Translations under genes and position numbers: made by a program
The notes under the pieces: model-generated
What the model was told of the DNA's origin: nothing
The model's input: only the letters and a program-made list of their open reading frames with translations
Database searches by the model: none
In this document: in pieces, positions 15,792 to 27,421 of the stretch
How the letters are laid out: each line of letters begins with the position of its first letter
Numbering within the stretch: position 1 is the stretch's first letter
Assembly: GCA_938074205.1 (NCBI GenBank)
Contig: CALJES010000002.1
Span: 62,001-126,000, forward strand
Length of the DNA: 64,000 nt
Direction: 5' to 3'
From: an uncultured bacterium
GTDB lineage: Bacteria > Armatimonadota > UBA5829

Positions 15792-16913
15792 ATGACCGAT
15801 CGTGAACGCTTCATCTCGGTAATGGAGTATCGGCCCGTGGATAGGGTGCCGAACCATGAGCTTGGCGTATGGTCTCAGACGACTAAACGTTGGGCAGCCG
15901 AAGGTGTGCCCGATGGGGCTATGCGTTATGACTGGTTTTGCAGAGAAGACTACCTTGGCTTAGATCGCCGCGAGTTCATATGGGTGAACTTCGACATGAT
16001 CCCTCTCTTTGATACGGAGGTTATTGAGAAGACCGATCGCTACGAGATAGTCCGCAATGCGCACGGCATCGTAACTAGAGCGTTAGTTGAAGGGACTGTA
16101 AACGGCGGCAGGACGTGCATGGACACCTACCTGGAATTTCCGGTTAAGAACATTGAGGATTTCCGCAAGCTGAAGAAACGCTATGTTGCCGGTCTCGACG
16201 AACGTTATCCAGCAAATTGGCGCAAGGAACTCCTGCCTCAATGGCAAAAGCGCGATTATGTGCTTGTGTTGGGCAGAAACTGTCAGGCTGCGGGATTTTA
16301 TTGGAGAGCTCGAGAATGGATGGGCACTGAAAACTTATCTTACGCTTGGTACGATCAACCAGAGCTGTGCCACGAGATGATGGAGTTCTACGCAGACTTC
16401 ACGATTGAGAACGCCAAGCCCATTTTGAAAGAAATCGACGTTGAGTACTTCAACTTGAACGAAGACTTCGCTATGAAAACGGGTCCTTTGTTGTCACCAG
16501 ATACCTTTCGTACATTCATCTATCCTCATCTCAAGAGACTGGTCGAATTCTTCAAGTCGAATGGAGTCCGCTACGTTACGCTGGACAGTGACGGCAATCC
16601 AGAGCCTTTGATACCCCTGCTATTGGATGCTGGCATAGACGCCATTTGGCCGTTGGAACGTGCGGCTGGCATGGATCCAGTGCGCATTCGAAGAACCTAC
16701 GGCAAGCAGCTGCGTCTGTGGGGAGGGGTAGATAAGCGCGAACTGACAAAGGGTCCGGCAGCGATTGAGAGACATCTCCGAGAACTTGCCCCTTTGATTG
16801 AAGAAGGTGGGTTCATACCTACTGTAGACCACACCGTGCCGCCGGACGTATCTTGGGATAACTTTCGTTACTATATGGATGTAAAAAGAAGGCTACTTGA
16901 AGGACTCCTCTGA
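15792..16913 (+). CDS. Uroporphyrinogen decarboxylase (URO-D) family protein
   Basis: A 373-residue URO-D superfamily TIM-barrel. The start DRERFISVMEYRPVDRVP and the core Y-F-N-L-N-E-D-F-A, L-D-S-D-G-N and W-G-G-V-D-K segments fit the methyltransferase-like branch. The ATG at 15792 is preferred because AAGGAG lies 7 nt upstream; an ATG at 15786 is too close. It is divergent from the nikR operon. Like the copy at 1809-2813 it lacks any heme-pathway neighbours. It could be an alkyl or methyl transferase acting on a plant-derived compound, which is only inference. Confidence 0.8.
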   Translation: MTDRERFISVMEYRPVDRVPNHELGVWSQTTKRWAAEGVPDGAMRYDWFCREDYLGLDRREFIWVNFDMIPLFDTEVIEKTDRYEIVRNAHGIVTRALVEGTVNGGRTCMDTYLEFPVKNIEDFRKLKKRYVAGLDERYPANWRKELLPQWQKRDYVLVLGRNCQAAGFYWRAREWMGTENLSYAWYDQPELCHEMMEFYADFTIENAKPILKEIDVEYFNLNEDFAMKTGPLLSPDTFRTFIYPHLKRLVEFFKSNGVRYVTLDSDGNPEPLIPLLLDAGIDAIWPLERAAGMDPVRIRRTYGKQLRLWGGVDKRELTKGPAAIERHLRELAPLIEEGGFIPTVDHTVPPDVSWDNFRYYMDVKRRLLEGLL

Positions 16914-17077
16914 ACAGTGAAGAGCCACCGCGTTACCCACCAGCTACGACCAGGCATTTCCTCTTTTGCCTTTACCGCGGTCGTGTTTGGGTGGCGCAAA
17001 ATTGGTAGCATCAAGCTCTTATTACAAAAGAGCTGGTTTCTAAATGTATTTTCCTTCGCGATCTTGTTTGGATCCCA

Positions 17078-17108
17078 GCGCACGATACTGTAACAGTATC
17101 GCGTGCGC
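17078..17108. repeat. Near-perfect hairpin
   Basis: The arm GCGCACGATACTG (17078-17090) pairs with 17094-17108 across a TAA loop, with a 2-nt bulge. There is no T-run on either side, so it is not a standard intrinsic terminator. It lies 10 bp outside the left arm of the 16-bp inverted repeat. Confidence 0.6.
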
Positions 17109-17118
17109 GCCGCACAGG

Positions 17119-17664
17119 CCTCGATCCTCCACCAACTTCTTTTTGAGTAGGTTATTTGTTCGGTGGGCGGATAGTTTTTGTCGAAGTAGTATTCAGGTAA
17201 GAGGTGAGTAGATGGGATCTGACGGAATGCTGACTTACTAGTTTGTGGAGGAAGCATCGTCTGCTGAGGCAACTGGTCGTGCTGGGCTGCGGGGTATATC
17301 TGGTGCTTGTGTGGATGGAGCGAGGCAACCAAGTGCCGATATTTGGTGTTCGAGCGTATTGGGCAAAGGGGCCGATCGCGACGAAGATGGTGCTGAGTTG
17401 ATTAAGTGTCGCTACTGTCGTTGCGGCAAGAACGAGAATGCGATCATTAGGTGCGACCTTTTGCGCTCTATAGATGTGCTGGGACGTATGGTGGGGCATG
17501 CTGGACAGTTCTGAAAAAGCCACAAGAGTGCTTTCACGACTCTGCGTAAGCCAGTCTGGAATGTTTACCGGCCGAGAAGGTCCCAGCAAAGCGGCCCGTC
17601 TAGTAGGCATCCCTCCCTTATGCGCCTCTATGCCACTGCGATGTGCAATGGTGGAGGATCGAGG
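17119..17664. repeat. Segment bounded by perfect 16-bp inverted repeats
   Basis: CCTCGATCCTCCACCA (17119-17134) is exactly inverted at 17649-17664, enclosing 514 bp. Identity stops at the arm ends on both sides. A chance match of this length within a 1-kb region is very unlikely. The right arm ends 6 bp before the rpoB -35 box. It could be a small invertible segment, a transposon-derived element or a regulatory pair. No recombinase gene is nearby. Confidence 0.65.
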
Positions 17665-17670
17665 AAGGAG

Positions 17671-17700
17671 TTGACGGTTTGTCCAAGCAGCTGGTAAAAT
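17671..17700 (+). promoter_or_regulatory. Sigma-70 promoter of rpoBC
   Basis: TTGACG (17671-17676) and TAAAAT (17695-17700) are 18 nt apart, with start expected near 17707, leaving a 27-nt leader to the rpoB ATG. This gives rpoBC its own promoter, in keeping with the absence of rplJ/rplL upstream. Confidence 0.6.
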
Positions 17701-17733
17701 TATAAATTGCGCTACCAATCCCAGGAGGGCCCT

Positions 17734-20700
17734 ATGAAGGAAATTCAACACAGGACCAAACGCACGCCTGAGGTCTTGGATCTTCCCAATTTGATCGAAG
17801 TTCAGATCAACTCCTACAAGTGGTTTCTAAAAGAAGGTCTGCGGGAGCTGTTCCGCAGCTTTTCACCTATAACCGATTTTACCGGAAACCTGTCCCTGGA
17901 GTTGGTAGACTACACTCTAGGTGAGCCGAAGTACTCCATGGAGGAATGTCGTTACAGGGACATGACCACCTACGAAGCACAGATAAAGGCTAGGGTGAAG
18001 CTTACCACGGCTAATAACGAGGTTATTGAGTCAGATGTGTACCTCGGAGAGCTTCCCCTGATGACGGAAAGAGGAACATTTATCATCAACGGTGCAGAGA
18101 GGGTGGTCGTAAGCCAGTTAACGCGATCTGCAGGGGTCTATTTCAAGGACACTCTCGACTATTCTGGCAGAGTGCTCTATTATGCCACCATTATTCCAAG
18201 CCCCGGTGCATGGATTGAAATAGAGACTGATGCCTCTGATGTTATATACGTCCACGTCGCGCAAACTAAGAAGTTTCCGCTGACCGTGTTCTTGCGGGCT
18301 CTGAACCAGTTCGAACAAGCTTGTCCGCGCTCTCAAGTGCTTCCCGCGACCGAAGCTATAGGCAAGACTCTCGCCGCCGACTATGTTCATCCGGAAACCG
18401 GCGAAGTGCTATTTGCCAAAGGCACAGTGGTGGACGAAAGAATAGTTCGCAAGTTGCATTCACTGCATCTTGACGAGAGAGTCGAAGTCGAAATGACAGG
18501 TCACCCGTGTGGGACCACTGTCGAGATATTAGAGCTTTTCAGTGAAAAACAAGTCCTGCGAAATTTGGACGCTGACTTAATTAAAGGTAGGCGTCCTACT
18601 GCTGATATTAGGGATCCTAAAACTGAACGCATTATTGTTCGTGCCGGGCACAGAATAAGCGAAGATGCTGCGAAGAAGATAATGAAGATGGGCTTGACCG
18701 AGCTGGAGGTGTTTGTGCCAAATCGCTACATAGAAGCAACGCTCGATCAAGACCCTACTAACACATCCGAAGAAGCCCTGCTTGATATCTATAAGCGCAT
18801 CAGACCAGGAGACCCGGCGACTCGAGAAAGCGCACGCAGCTTAATGGAATCGTATTTCTTCGATCCGAGACGCTATGATCTCGGGAAGGTCGGTCGCTAC
18901 AAGCTCAACAAGAAGCTAGGTTTGAATCTTCCTGAGCACGTCCGAGCGGTTACACGTGAGGACATCATCAAGATCATCCGCTACATAATAGGCTTGTCCG
19001 AATCAGGTGGATTAGTGACACATTTGGATTCGGGCAATTTGCGTAAGCGTCTGCCTGAGCTCGAGGAGGCTTTATTACGTGAGGAACAGCAGGCAACCGC
19101 AGAAGAGAAGGAATATGCAGGACGCGTTTGGAGGTTGCGGAACAGTTTAGAGTTCCTGAAAACTGTTGAGCTTGGTACGATATTTACGGAGACGCAACTT
19201 AAAGACGTAAGGGAATTGTTGAAACTGATTCCAAACGGCACAAGGCTGATTTCGGATTCGCCTGCCGAGCTCTATTCCGAAACCGCTATTCGTCTTACGC
19301 CTTGTGCAACAGATGATATTGACCACCTGGAGAACAAGCGCGTAAGGTCCATTGGCGAGCTGCTTCAAGATCAGCTTCGCATGGGGTTCCTTCGCATGGA
19401 AAAAGTTGCAAAGGAGCGTATGACCAGCCTCGACCCCGAGAACGTTATTCCGCAGGTGGTTCTGTCAGTAAAGCCCATTTCTGCGGCGATCAAGAGCTTC
19501 TTCGGTTCCAGCCAGTTATCTCAGTTTATGGACCAAACGAATCCGCTGGCAGAGCTGACGCATAAGCGCAGGTTGTCGGCATTGGGTCCTGGCGGGTTGT
19601 CAAGACAGAGCGCGAAGCTGGAGGTCCGAGATGTTCACTACTCCCACTATGGCCGCATATGTCCGATTGAGACTCCGGAAGGTCCCAACATCGGACTCAT
19701 AGGCTCTATGGCAACCTATGCGAGGATAGATGAGTACGGCTTCTTGCGGACCCCTTATCGCAAGGTTAAGAACGGCAAGGTTACTGATGAAATAGTTTAC
19801 CTCTCGGCGGATGAAGAAGATCACGAGTACGTTGCTCCTGCCAGTACACCGGTAGACCCTGAGACCGGTGAGATCACGGTGCCGCAGGTTATCGTTCGAC
19901 ACGAAGATACGTACCCGCAGGTCCCGTCGAACAAGGTTACATACATGGATGTTTCGCCAGCGCAGATTATGTCTGTGGCTGCTGCGCTTATACCATTTCT
20001 GGAGAATGACGACGCAAACCGAGCACTTATGGGCTCGAACATGCAGCGGCAGGCTGTACCTTTGATTCGTTCAGAGGCGCCTCTTATTCGGACAGGAGTC
20101 GAAGCGCGCGCGGCCCGGGATTCAGGCACTATCGTGATAGCTAAGAGAGGCGGGACGGTGCGGTCAGTAACCGCGGAAAGAATTCTGATTGAGGCAGAGG
20201 ACGGAACCATCGACGAATATAAATTGGTCAACCTGCTTCGATCCAACCAGGGAACATGCATTACGCAAAAACCGCTTGTGAAAGTTGGAAACCGCATCAA
20301 GGCAGGTCAGGTTATTGCGGATGGTCCGAGTACCGCTCAGGGCATTTTAGCTTTGGGTAAAAACGTCCTCGTTGCGTTCATGCCATGGCACGGCTACAAC
20401 TACGAAGACGCCGTCCTGGTTTCACAGCGCCTGGTGAAGGACGACGTGTATACGTCCATTCATATTGAAAAATACGAGACTGAAGCAAGGGATACCAAAC
20501 TCGGTCCGGAAGAAATCACGCGCGACATACCCAACGTAGGCGAGGATAGTCTTAAGGACCTAGACGAAAACGGCATAGTACGCATTGGTGCGGAGGTCGG
20601 ACCGGAGGACATTTTGGTAGGTAAAGTAGCGCCGAAAGGTCAGAGCGAACTTACGGCTGAAGAGCGTTTGATCATCGCCATATTTGGCAAGAAGGCTGAG

Positions 20701-22263
20701 GAAACACGTGACGTTTCGCTTCGAGTGCCACACGGGGAGGGTGGCACCGTTATCGATGTCAAGGTGTTCTCGAGATTCAAGTTTAAGTGCAAAAAGTGCA
20801 ATCAGGTTTTCAATTTCTCCAAGAAGCCCGACCGGTTGTTGTGTGAGATATGCGAAGGCGAGCTTGAAAGGCTCAACGGGGACGAGCTTCCGGCAGGTGT
20901 AAACCAGCTTGTCAGGGTGTATCTTGCACAGAAGCGTCGGCTGATGGAGGGTGACAAGATGGCAGGCCGGCACGGCAACAAGGGTGTAATCTCAAGGATA
21001 CTGCCGGAGGAAGATATGCCGTTCCTGCCTGATGGCACCCCTGTCGATATAGTGCTCAACCCTTTGGGCGTACCGTCGCGGATGAACATCGGACAGATCC
21101 TCGAAACGCATCAAGGGATGGCTGCTAAGTATCTCGGTTGTGCGTTCCGCAACCCTATCTTCCAGGGTTCAACTGAGGACGAGATTCTGGCAGACCTAAA
21201 GGTTATGGCATGGAAGCTAAGGCTTGGCATCCTCAGAAATTATCTAGCGGAGTTGGGGCTAAATGTAAACGTTCCGGACCAGCGTACGGTTGACAGCGTA
21301 GTGGACCACATCTTGTCACGAATCGGTGACGCTACCAAAGAGGATCTGGACGATGTGGTGCAACCCATAGTAGATCTTTATGATGAAGCAATGCAGAAGG
21401 TTGGCGACCATCTGAGAACGCTGGATGCTGCATCTCTAGAAACACTAAGCATCAAGCTGGCAGGCCCGCCGGTAGTCGACGATCCAATGTCGGTACGTAA
21501 TGCGCTTTCTGAAGCTGCGAGAATCAAGTTAGAAACTCGGATCGCGGCGTTGGAAACTGAGAATCCTAATACCTCGATAGACTTAGATGCGATAAACAAA
21601 CTAGCTGAGGAGAAGGCGAAAAAGTCAATTGCAATACCATATGTGGGAGATCCCGTTCCTCCGGACTATCCCTACGAGGTACTACTGGACGCGATAGATC
21701 GTAATGTTCAAAAGCGTCTTGGTTACAATCCTAATACTGGTAAGTGTACTGTATACGACGGGCGAACGGGACAGAAGTTCAGCCAGGATGTGACGGTTGG
21801 CTACCTCTATATGATGAAGCTGCTCCATCTGGTGGAGGACAAGATACACGCTCGGTCCACCGGTCCGTATTCTCTGGTAACGCAACAACCGTTGGGTGGC
21901 AAGGCCCAGTTTGGCGGTCAGCGTTTCGGCGAAATGGAAGTTTGGGCATTGGAAGCTTATGGAGCTGCCTACACACTCCAAGAAATGCTGACCATCAAGT
22001 CGGACGACGTCCAAGGTCGTGTGAAGACTTATGAGTCTATTGTCAAGGGCGAGAATATTCAGGAACCGGGGATACCGGAATCGTTCAAGATCTTGGTCAA
22101 CGAGCTTCAGAGCCTGTGTTTGAAGGTCACTGTAGAAGACGATCGCGACCACGTGATTGATCTCAAAGACACTGAGGACGAATTCGGTGATTCAGGGGAG
22201 GGCGTGATAAGCGCCAAGCGCCGCAGGATCGCTCGAGAACTAAGGGAGGACTACAATGGCTGA
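17734..22263 (+). CDS. rpoB: DNA-directed RNA polymerase subunit beta
   Basis: The 1509-residue beta subunit of RNA polymerase. The ATG at 17734 follows AGGAGG. The rifampicin region reads [20 protein letters not shown] and then [11 protein letters not shown], with all common rifampicin contact residues present. The following segment, RERAG(F/L)E in most bacteria, reads RQSAKLE here. The catalytic-centre [12 protein letters not shown], the flap and the C-terminal [15 protein letters not shown] motif are conserved. Two extra segments of the beta lineage-specific insert type lie at about residues 190-330, carrying repeats like V-H-P-E-T-G-E. It overlaps rpoC by 8 bp. Confidence 0.98.
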   Translation: MKEIQHRTKRTPEVLDLPNLIEVQINSYKWFLKEGLRELFRSFSPITDFTGNLSLELVDYTLGEPKYSMEECRYRDMTTYEAQIKARVKLTTANNEVIESDVYLGELPLMTERGTFIINGAERVVVSQLTRSAGVYFKDTLDYSGRVLYYATIIPSPGAWIEIETDASDVIYVHVAQTKKFPLTVFLRALNQFEQACPRSQVLPATEAIGKTLAADYVHPETGEVLFAKGTVVDERIVRKLHSLHLDERVEVEMTGHPCGTTVEILELFSEKQVLRNLDADLIKGRRPTADIRDPKTERIIVRAGHRISEDAAKKIMKMGLTELEVFVPNRYIEATLDQDPTNTSEEALLDIYKRIRPGDPATRESARSLMESYFFDPRRYDLGKVGRYKLNKKLGLNLPEHVRAVTREDIIKIIRYIIGLSESGGLVTHLDSGNLRKRLPELEEALLREEQQATAEEKEYAGRVWRLRNSLEFLKTVELGTIFTETQLKDVRELLKLIPNGTRLISDSPAELYSETAIRLTPCATDDIDHLENKRVRSIGELLQDQLRMGFLRMEKVAKERMTSLDPENVIPQVVLSVKPISAAIKSFFGSSQLSQFMDQTNPLAELTHKRRLSALGPGGLSRQSAKLEVRDVHYSHYGRICPIETPEGPNIGLIGSMATYARIDEYGFLRTPYRKVKNGKVTDEIVYLSADEEDHEYVAPASTPVDPETGEITVPQVIVRHEDTYPQVPSNKVTYMDVSPAQIMSVAAALIPFLENDDANRALMGSNMQRQAVPLIRSEAPLIRTGVEARAARDSGTIVIAKRGGTVRSVTAERILIEAEDGTIDEYKLVNLLRSNQGTCITQKPLVKVGNRIKAGQVIADGPSTAQGILALGKNVLVAFMPWHGYNYEDAVLVSQRLVKDDVYTSIHIEKYETEARDTKLGPEEITRDIPNVGEDSLKDLDENGIVRIGAEVGPEDILVGKVAPKGQSELTAEERLIIAIFGKKAEETRDVSLRVPHGEGGTVIDVKVFSRFKFKCKKCNQVFNFSKKPDRLLCEICEGELERLNGDELPAGVNQLVRVYLAQKRRLMEGDKMAGRHGNKGVISRILPEEDMPFLPDGTPVDIVLNPLGVPSRMNIGQILETHQGMAAKYLGCAFRNPIFQGSTEDEILADLKVMAWKLRLGILRNYLAELGLNVNVPDQRTVDSVVDHILSRIGDATKEDLDDVVQPIVDLYDEAMQKVGDHLRTLDAASLETLSIKLAGPPVVDDPMSVRNALSEAARIKLETRIAALETENPNTSIDLDAINKLAEEKAKKSIAIPYVGDPVPPDYPYEVLLDAIDRNVQKRLGYNPNTGKCTVYDGRTGQKFSQDVTVGYLYMMKLLHLVEDKIHARSTGPYSLVTQQPLGGKAQFGGQRFGEMEVWALEAYGAAYTLQEMLTIKSDDVQGRVKTYESIVKGENIQEPGIPESFKILVNELQSLCLKVTVEDDRDHVIDLKDTEDEFGDSGEGVISAKRRRIARELREDYNG

Positions 22264-25200
22264 CGCTAGCACCTTTGATAAGATACGAATCCAAATAGCT
22301 TCTCCGGATGACATCCGATCGTGGTCTTGCGGTGAGGTAAAGAAACCGGAAACTATCAACTACCGAACCTTTAAGCCCGAGCGCGACGGCCTGTTCTGCG
22401 AACGAATATTTGGTCCAGTTAAGGATTGGGAGTGCCACTGCGGTCGTTATAAGAAAATAAAGTTCAAGGGGGTAGTCTGCGACCGCTGCGGCGTAGAGGT
22501 GACCCGTTCCAAGGTTCGGCGTGAGCGAATGGGGCATATTGAGCTAGCGGCACCGGTAGCCCACATATGGTATCTAAAGGGCGTGCCCAGCCCGATGGCT
22601 TTGCTCCTCGATATGTCGCCAAAACTCCTGGAGCGAGTTATCTATTTCGCCTCCTACATAGTAATATCAGTCGACCGCCAGCAGATCAATGAAAACCTCG
22701 AGACTATACGTGCGGCAGTCAATGCTGAGTGTCAGGAGATATATGAGCGTCGTGATGAGAACATAGCCGAACTTAGACGTGAGGCGGCCAAGGAAGAAAA
22801 GGAGCATCCCGAGTGGGATGACAGAAAAAGGGCAGAAGCTCAGCGTAAACTTAACGATGCTATTAAGCTAGAGGAGCGAGATGCAGACGAACACGTAGAG
22901 GAGCTTCATGCTACCCTAAAGCTTCTTGAGACTATTCAGAAAAAGGAGCTGATTACTGAAGACCAGTATCGGGCATTGGAACGCCTGCTACGAATGGTTT
23001 TCGAAAGGACCGGCCTGGACTTGCGCAGTGTGTTCCGAGCCGGTTTGGGTGCAGCAGCGATAAAAGAGCTGTTGGCTGAAATAGATTTGGAAAAGCTAAA
23101 ACGAGACCTAAGAAAAGAAATTCAACAGACCACCGGCCCTAAGAGGGCTCGAGCGATAAAGCGACTCGAATACGTCGAGGGGTTTATCAACTCGCGGAGC
23201 CGTCCGGAATGGATGATTTTAGATTGTGTTCCGGTAATTTCGCCTGAGCTTAGACCAATGGTCCAGCTTGACGGCGGTAGATTTGCCACCTCAGACCTCA
23301 ACGACCTTTACAGACGCATAATAAACAGAAATAATCGACTCAAAAAGATAACCGAGATCCGAGCGCCGGAGTCAATAATAAACCACGAGAAAAGACTCCT
23401 GCAGGAGGCAGTCGACGCACTGATAGACAATGGTCGTCGCACAAGGCCAGTGGTTGGATCAAACAATAGGCCGTTGAAGTCTCTATCCGATATGCTCAAG
23501 GGCAAGGAAGGACGTTTCCGCAAAAATCTCCTTGGCAAGCGCGTCGACTACTCAGGGCGCTCAGTCATCGTGGTTGGCCCCTCGCTAAAGCTGCACCAGT
23601 GTGGATTGCCGAAGGAGATGGCACTCGAGCTTTTCAAGCCCTTTGTTATGCACGCGCTGGTAGAAAAAAACTATACTTCCAACATAAAGACCGCAAAGCG
23701 CATGATCGAGCGCATGAGGCCTGAGGTCTGGGATGCTCTGGAAGAAGTGATAAGTGAACATCCGGTGCTTCTCAACAGAGCGCCAACCCTTCACAGACTG
23801 GGCATACAAGCCTTTGAACCCATACTTGTCGACGGTAAGGCGATACAGATCCATCCTTTGGTGTGCCACGCATTCAATGCGGATTTCGATGGCGACCAGA
23901 TGGCAGTTCATGTTCCGCTGTCGGCTTACGCGCAAAGCGAAGCGCGTGTGCTTATGCTCTCAACGCACAACCTATTTTCACCTGCGGATGGCCGGCCAAT
24001 TGTAGCGCCAATACAAGACATAGTTTTGGGTTGCTTCTACTTGACAATGAAGAAGGATGAACCCGTTCCGGAGAGAGAGATTCGCACATTTGCCAGCGAG
24101 AACGATGCCTTGATTGCATACTGGAACGGGTTGCTTGATGTTCACGAGCCAATTCGCGTTCGTCTTCCAAAGTCTCCCGACAGTGATGAGTTAGAGCTTC
24201 GTGAGATAACTGTGGGCAGATTGATTTTCAACAACATTCTGCCTCCCAATATGCGCTATATCGACAAAGAAATAGATAAGAAGACAATGGCAAAGCTGAT
24301 CGCAGAATGCTACGAGAAAAACGGGCACGAGCGAACGGTTCAACTTTTGGACGATCTCAAGGAACTGGGATTCAGGTACGCTACGTTCTCAGGCATTACC
24401 ATCGCTATGACCGACATGGATATTCCTTCAAAACGCGACGAGATCGTCCAAGCAACTCAGGAAGCGGTTGCTAAGAAGAATCGCGAATATCAGAGAGGCT
24501 TGATCACTCAAGCTGAGCGCAAGCAGCAGGTCTTGGAGCTTTGGACACGCGCATCAGAGCAGGTTGCAGAGGCTCTGCTGAGCCAGCTTGATCCGTTCAA
24601 TCCAATCTCGATCATCACAACTTCGGGCGCCAGAGGGAGCCAGAGGCAGATAACCCAGCTTGCTGGCATGCGGGGTCTGATGAGCGACCCGTTTGGCAAT
24701 CTAATTGAGGACCTGCCCGTAAAGTCCAATTTCCACGAAGGTCTCAGCGTTCTGGAGTACTTCGTTTCAACTCATGGAGCGCGGAAGGGTTTGGCTGACA
24801 CGGCATTACGAACCGCGGACGCTGGGTATCTGACGCGGCGATTGGTAGACGTCGCTCAGGAAGTTATTATCCGTGGACACGATTGCGGTACCATCAATGG
24901 CGTCTACGTCAGCGAGATAGTGGAAGATGGCGAAGTTATAGAAGGATTGGTAGATCGGATTAAAGGTAGAACCGCGCTTGAGAATATATACCTTCCTGGT
25001 CAGAATGAACCCTACGTGCGCGCTAATGAACTGATCTCCGACGAGCAAGCAAGGGTAATCGCGGAGTCTGGTATTACACGAGTAGGAATTCGTTCTCCTC
25101 TAACCTGCGAGCTGCCTTACGGCGTCTGCAGTATGTGCTATGGCCGCGACATGGCTACGGGCAAGCTAGTTGAGGTTGGCACAGCAGTTGGCGTCATAGC

Positions 25201-26545
25201 GGCACAGTCCATCGGGGAGCCTGGTACTCAGCTAACGATGAGAACCTTCCATACTGGTGGTGTCGCTGGCAAGTACCTGACCGGCGTCGCGGAGGTCAAG
25301 AAGAAGAAGCAGGAGTCTCTACGAGACTTGCACGAAGACATTCGGAAGGGCCTCGTTTCGCTGGATGAGGAAGTCGAAGGAGCAGAGCGCGAACGAGCGA
25401 GGGCTGTCCAGCAAGTGCTTAAGGTACTTGAAGACCAAGTGAGCGGTTTGCTGCGCGTTGTCGAGTTGTTCGAGGCACGCAAACCCAAGGGTCAGGCGAT
25501 CATAACTGAAGTCGCCGGCAAGGTGGTCGATATCGAAACGCGTGGCTTGAAGAAAGTCGTGATTCATTACGAGATGCCTACTCAGGATCCGTCAGCCATA
25601 GCAGGCGAGGTCCTTGTGGAGAGTGTAATCAGTCATGAAACCGGCGAGGTCATAGTGGAGGCTGGAACGGAGCTTACAGAAAAGCTAGCTCGCAGAATCC
25701 ACGAAGCCGGCGTTGAGGTAGTAAAGCTAAGAAAGACGTACCTTGTTCCTTATCGAGGAAACCTGGAGGTGGAAGTCGGCCAAGATGTCCAAGCAGGTGA
25801 CAGGCTAACCGAAGGCCCTCTTGATCCCCACAAAGTTTTGGAGTTGCAGGGTGTTAGGGGGGTAATGGAGTATCTCGTTCGCGAGATCCAGAGCGTCTAC
25901 AAGTCCCAAGGCGTCGACATCAATGATAAGCATATCGAAATCATAGTTCGGCAGATGCTCAAGAAGAGACGGATTACTGACCCCGGAGACACCCGCTTCT
26001 TGCCCGGCCAGATTGTGGACAAGTTCGACTTCGAGTTGGAGAACAAGCGTGTTCGTGACAGTGGCGGCACGGAGGCTTCTGCAGAATGGGTCCTTCTGGG
26101 CATCACCGAAGCTTCGTTGGCCACGGATAGCTGGCTTGCTGCTGCTTCATTCCAGAAGACTACGAGAGTTTTGACCGAAGCAGCTGTCAAAGGCAAGCGT
26201 GACAACCTTATAGGTCTCAAGGAGAATGTTATTATCGGCCGTCTTATACCGGCGGGCACTGGTCTTCCGAGATATAGGCAGCTTGACGTCTTGTCTGAAG
26301 AGGGCGATGTCATTAGGTCTGTTCGCCAGCTTTTGGAAGCTTCTCCGGATGAGGAAGAGGAACATGCGATCGGAGAAGAGAGAGTTCACGAGAAGGACGG
26401 TTCGGTAGTCGAACAGGCCACCACGGAAGATCTTTCTGAGAAGACGCGGGAGGAGGCTGGACCCGAGCAAGAAACTTTATACGACGCCTCTATCGAATAC
26501 CCAGAAGAAACACCCATAGACACGGAATCCGAGAGTGCCATCTAA
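22256..26545 (+). CDS. rpoC: DNA-directed RNA polymerase subunit beta'
   Basis: The 1429-residue beta' subunit. The N-terminal zinc ribbon shows C-H-C-G and C-D-R-C-G near residues 60-80. The active-site Mg2+ motif NADFDGDQ is at residues 541-548. The second zinc site is formed by C-G, then [11 protein letters not shown] near residues 950-965. The [16 protein letters not shown] trigger-loop region follows. The last 80 residues are acidic and low in complexity. The ATG at 22256 lies behind GGGAGG inside rpoB. It ends at a stem-loop terminator and is not followed by rpsL or rpsG. Confidence 0.98.
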   Translation: MADASTFDKIRIQIASPDDIRSWSCGEVKKPETINYRTFKPERDGLFCERIFGPVKDWECHCGRYKKIKFKGVVCDRCGVEVTRSKVRRERMGHIELAAPVAHIWYLKGVPSPMALLLDMSPKLLERVIYFASYIVISVDRQQINENLETIRAAVNAECQEIYERRDENIAELRREAAKEEKEHPEWDDRKRAEAQRKLNDAIKLEERDADEHVEELHATLKLLETIQKKELITEDQYRALERLLRMVFERTGLDLRSVFRAGLGAAAIKELLAEIDLEKLKRDLRKEIQQTTGPKRARAIKRLEYVEGFINSRSRPEWMILDCVPVISPELRPMVQLDGGRFATSDLNDLYRRIINRNNRLKKITEIRAPESIINHEKRLLQEAVDALIDNGRRTRPVVGSNNRPLKSLSDMLKGKEGRFRKNLLGKRVDYSGRSVIVVGPSLKLHQCGLPKEMALELFKPFVMHALVEKNYTSNIKTAKRMIERMRPEVWDALEEVISEHPVLLNRAPTLHRLGIQAFEPILVDGKAIQIHPLVCHAFNADFDGDQMAVHVPLSAYAQSEARVLMLSTHNLFSPADGRPIVAPIQDIVLGCFYLTMKKDEPVPEREIRTFASENDALIAYWNGLLDVHEPIRVRLPKSPDSDELELREITVGRLIFNNILPPNMRYIDKEIDKKTMAKLIAECYEKNGHERTVQLLDDLKELGFRYATFSGITIAMTDMDIPSKRDEIVQATQEAVAKKNREYQRGLITQAERKQQVLELWTRASEQVAEALLSQLDPFNPISIITTSGARGSQRQITQLAGMRGLMSDPFGNLIEDLPVKSNFHEGLSVLEYFVSTHGARKGLADTALRTADAGYLTRRLVDVAQEVIIRGHDCGTINGVYVSEIVEDGEVIEGLVDRIKGRTALENIYLPGQNEPYVRANELISDEQARVIAESGITRVGIRSPLTCELPYGVCSMCYGRDMATGKLVEVGTAVGVIAAQSIGEPGTQLTMRTFHTGGVAGKYLTGVAEVKKKKQESLRDLHEDIRKGLVSLDEEVEGAERERARAVQQVLKVLEDQVSGLLRVVELFEARKPKGQAIITEVAGKVVDIETRGLKKVVIHYEMPTQDPSAIAGEVLVESVISHETGEVIVEAGTELTEKLARRIHEAGVEVVKLRKTYLVPYRGNLEVEVGQDVQAGDRLTEGPLDPHKVLELQGVRGVMEYLVREIQSVYKSQGVDINDKHIEIIVRQMLKKRRITDPGDTRFLPGQIVDKFDFELENKRVRDSGGTEASAEWVLLGITEASLATDSWLAAASFQKTTRVLTEAAVKGKRDNLIGLKENVIIGRLIPAGTGLPRYRQLDVLSEEGDVIRSVRQLLEASPDEEEEHAIGEERVHEKDGSVVEQATTEDLSEKTREEAGPEQETLYDASIEYPEETPIDTESESAI

Positions 26546-26556
26546 CTATCCTAATG

Positions 26557-26592
26557 GCCTGGGGGCAGTTTAAACTAGTAGCGCCCCCAGGC
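26557..26592 (+). terminator. Stem-loop terminator after rpoC
   Basis: GCCTGGGGGC (26557-26566) pairs perfectly with GCCCCCAGGC (26583-26592) across a 16-nt loop, 11 bp after the rpoC stop. There is no strong T-run, so termination may need Rho or a pause. Confidence 0.55.
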
Positions 26593-26890
26593 TTCGAAGC
26601 CTCGAAAAAGATACCTCGCTTTTGCGCTGTCAGCTTGGCTTACACGGTGGCGATTCCTTAGTGTGTTACAAATAGCGCAATACAGGTAGTCTTTGTGTTG
26701 AACTAGTCCTTTCTTGTAATAAGCTGCGCGACTCACTTTAACTGGCAAGGTCAATACGTGCTTGGCACCAGCGATTTATTATGTGCTGCTAGCTGCTTGA
26801 TACCGTGGTAATTTCACCAAGTCCGTGCTGTGCGGTATCATGAATCAAGGGTTATTGCTCATCAGATAAACAAACGCGTGAACCTTTTCC
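26593..26890. other. Intergenic region before folK
   Basis: About 300 bp after the rpoC terminator. I see no gene, tRNA or clear promoter. Weak repeats of TGTTACAAATAG type and a TGATACCG segment are present but not strong enough to name. Confidence 0.4.
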
Positions 26891-27421
26891 ATGAGTTGTG
26901 ATTTCGGGCTGAACTTCTCCAACCACAAAGCCGAGGAAACTGCATACTTGGGGCTGGGTTCCAATGAGGGTGACAGAGTTGCCAACATCCGCGAGGCTAT
27001 AAGGCGGCTCGAGAATGGTGGTAGCTGTCGTGTGATAGACTGCTCGTCAGTATACGAGACCAAGCCAGTTGGGATTATTGAGCAACCAGATTTTCTGAAC
27101 GCTGTTGTGAGAGTTACGACGTCACTAACGCCTCTTGCTCTACTTGACTACTGCCAGGCTATTGAGCACAGTATGGGGCGTGTGAGAACAATGAGGTGGG
27201 GTCCACGGGTCATAGATATAGATATTCTGTTGTATGGGCGGGAATCGCTCTGCACGGAGAGATTAGTAATTCCGCATCCGGAAATGCTTAAGCGGGCGTT
27301 TGTACTCGTACCACTGAGCGAGATTGCACCGAGCATCGAGCTGACACCAGGTATAACGGCTACTGAGGCAGCTGAGAGATTGGATCGTGCAGGGGTTCGC
27401 TATTTTGGAAGGCTGGACTAA
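26891..27421 (+). CDS. folK: 2-amino-4-hydroxy-6-hydroxymethyldihydropteridine diphosphokinase
   Basis: A 176-residue HPPK, which transfers pyrophosphate from ATP to 6-hydroxymethyl-dihydropterin in folate synthesis. The motifs are Y-L-G-L-G-S-N-E-G-D near residue 20, S-S-V-Y-E-T-K-P-V-G, Q-P-D-F-L-N-A-V, and R-W-G-P-R-V-I-D-I-D-I-L-L with the two Mg2+-binding Asp residues, then L-V-I-P-H-P. Length matches the family. The first 16 residues precede the usual start and may be trimmed to a later codon. It is followed with 1-nt overlap by the gspF genes. folB and folP are not here. Confidence 0.95.
   Translation: MSCDFGLNFSNHKAEETAYLGLGSNEGDRVANIREAIRRLENGGSCRVIDCSSVYETKPVGIIEQPDFLNAVVRVTTSLTPLALLDYCQAIEHSMGRVRTMRWGPRVIDIDILLYGRESLCTERLVIPHPEMLKRAFVLVPLSEIAPSIELTPGITATEAAERLDRAGVRYFGRLD

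Larger units (their letters stand above)
16914..17670. other. Long intergenic region with hairpins and inverted repeat
   Basis: About 750 bp between the URO-D gene and the rpoB promoter with no convincing gene. It holds a short hairpin (17014-17020 with 17028-17034), a longer hairpin at 17078-17108, and a perfect 16-bp inverted repeat at 17119-17134 and 17649-17664. A minus-strand reading frame of 199 residues crosses the segment, but it is Ser/Thr-rich, runs into rpoB and matches no family I recognise. The region could be a degraded insertion or an uncharacterised RNA. Confidence 0.5.

Noticed and set aside
16871-17332. 153-residue minus-strand reading frame after the URO-D gene
   Set aside because: It overlaps the end of the URO-D gene and has low-complexity composition with no family signal.
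17152-17751. 199-residue minus-strand reading frame before rpoB
   Set aside because: It runs into rpoB, is rich in Ser/Thr, has no ribosome site and matches no family I recognise. It also crosses the inverted repeat.
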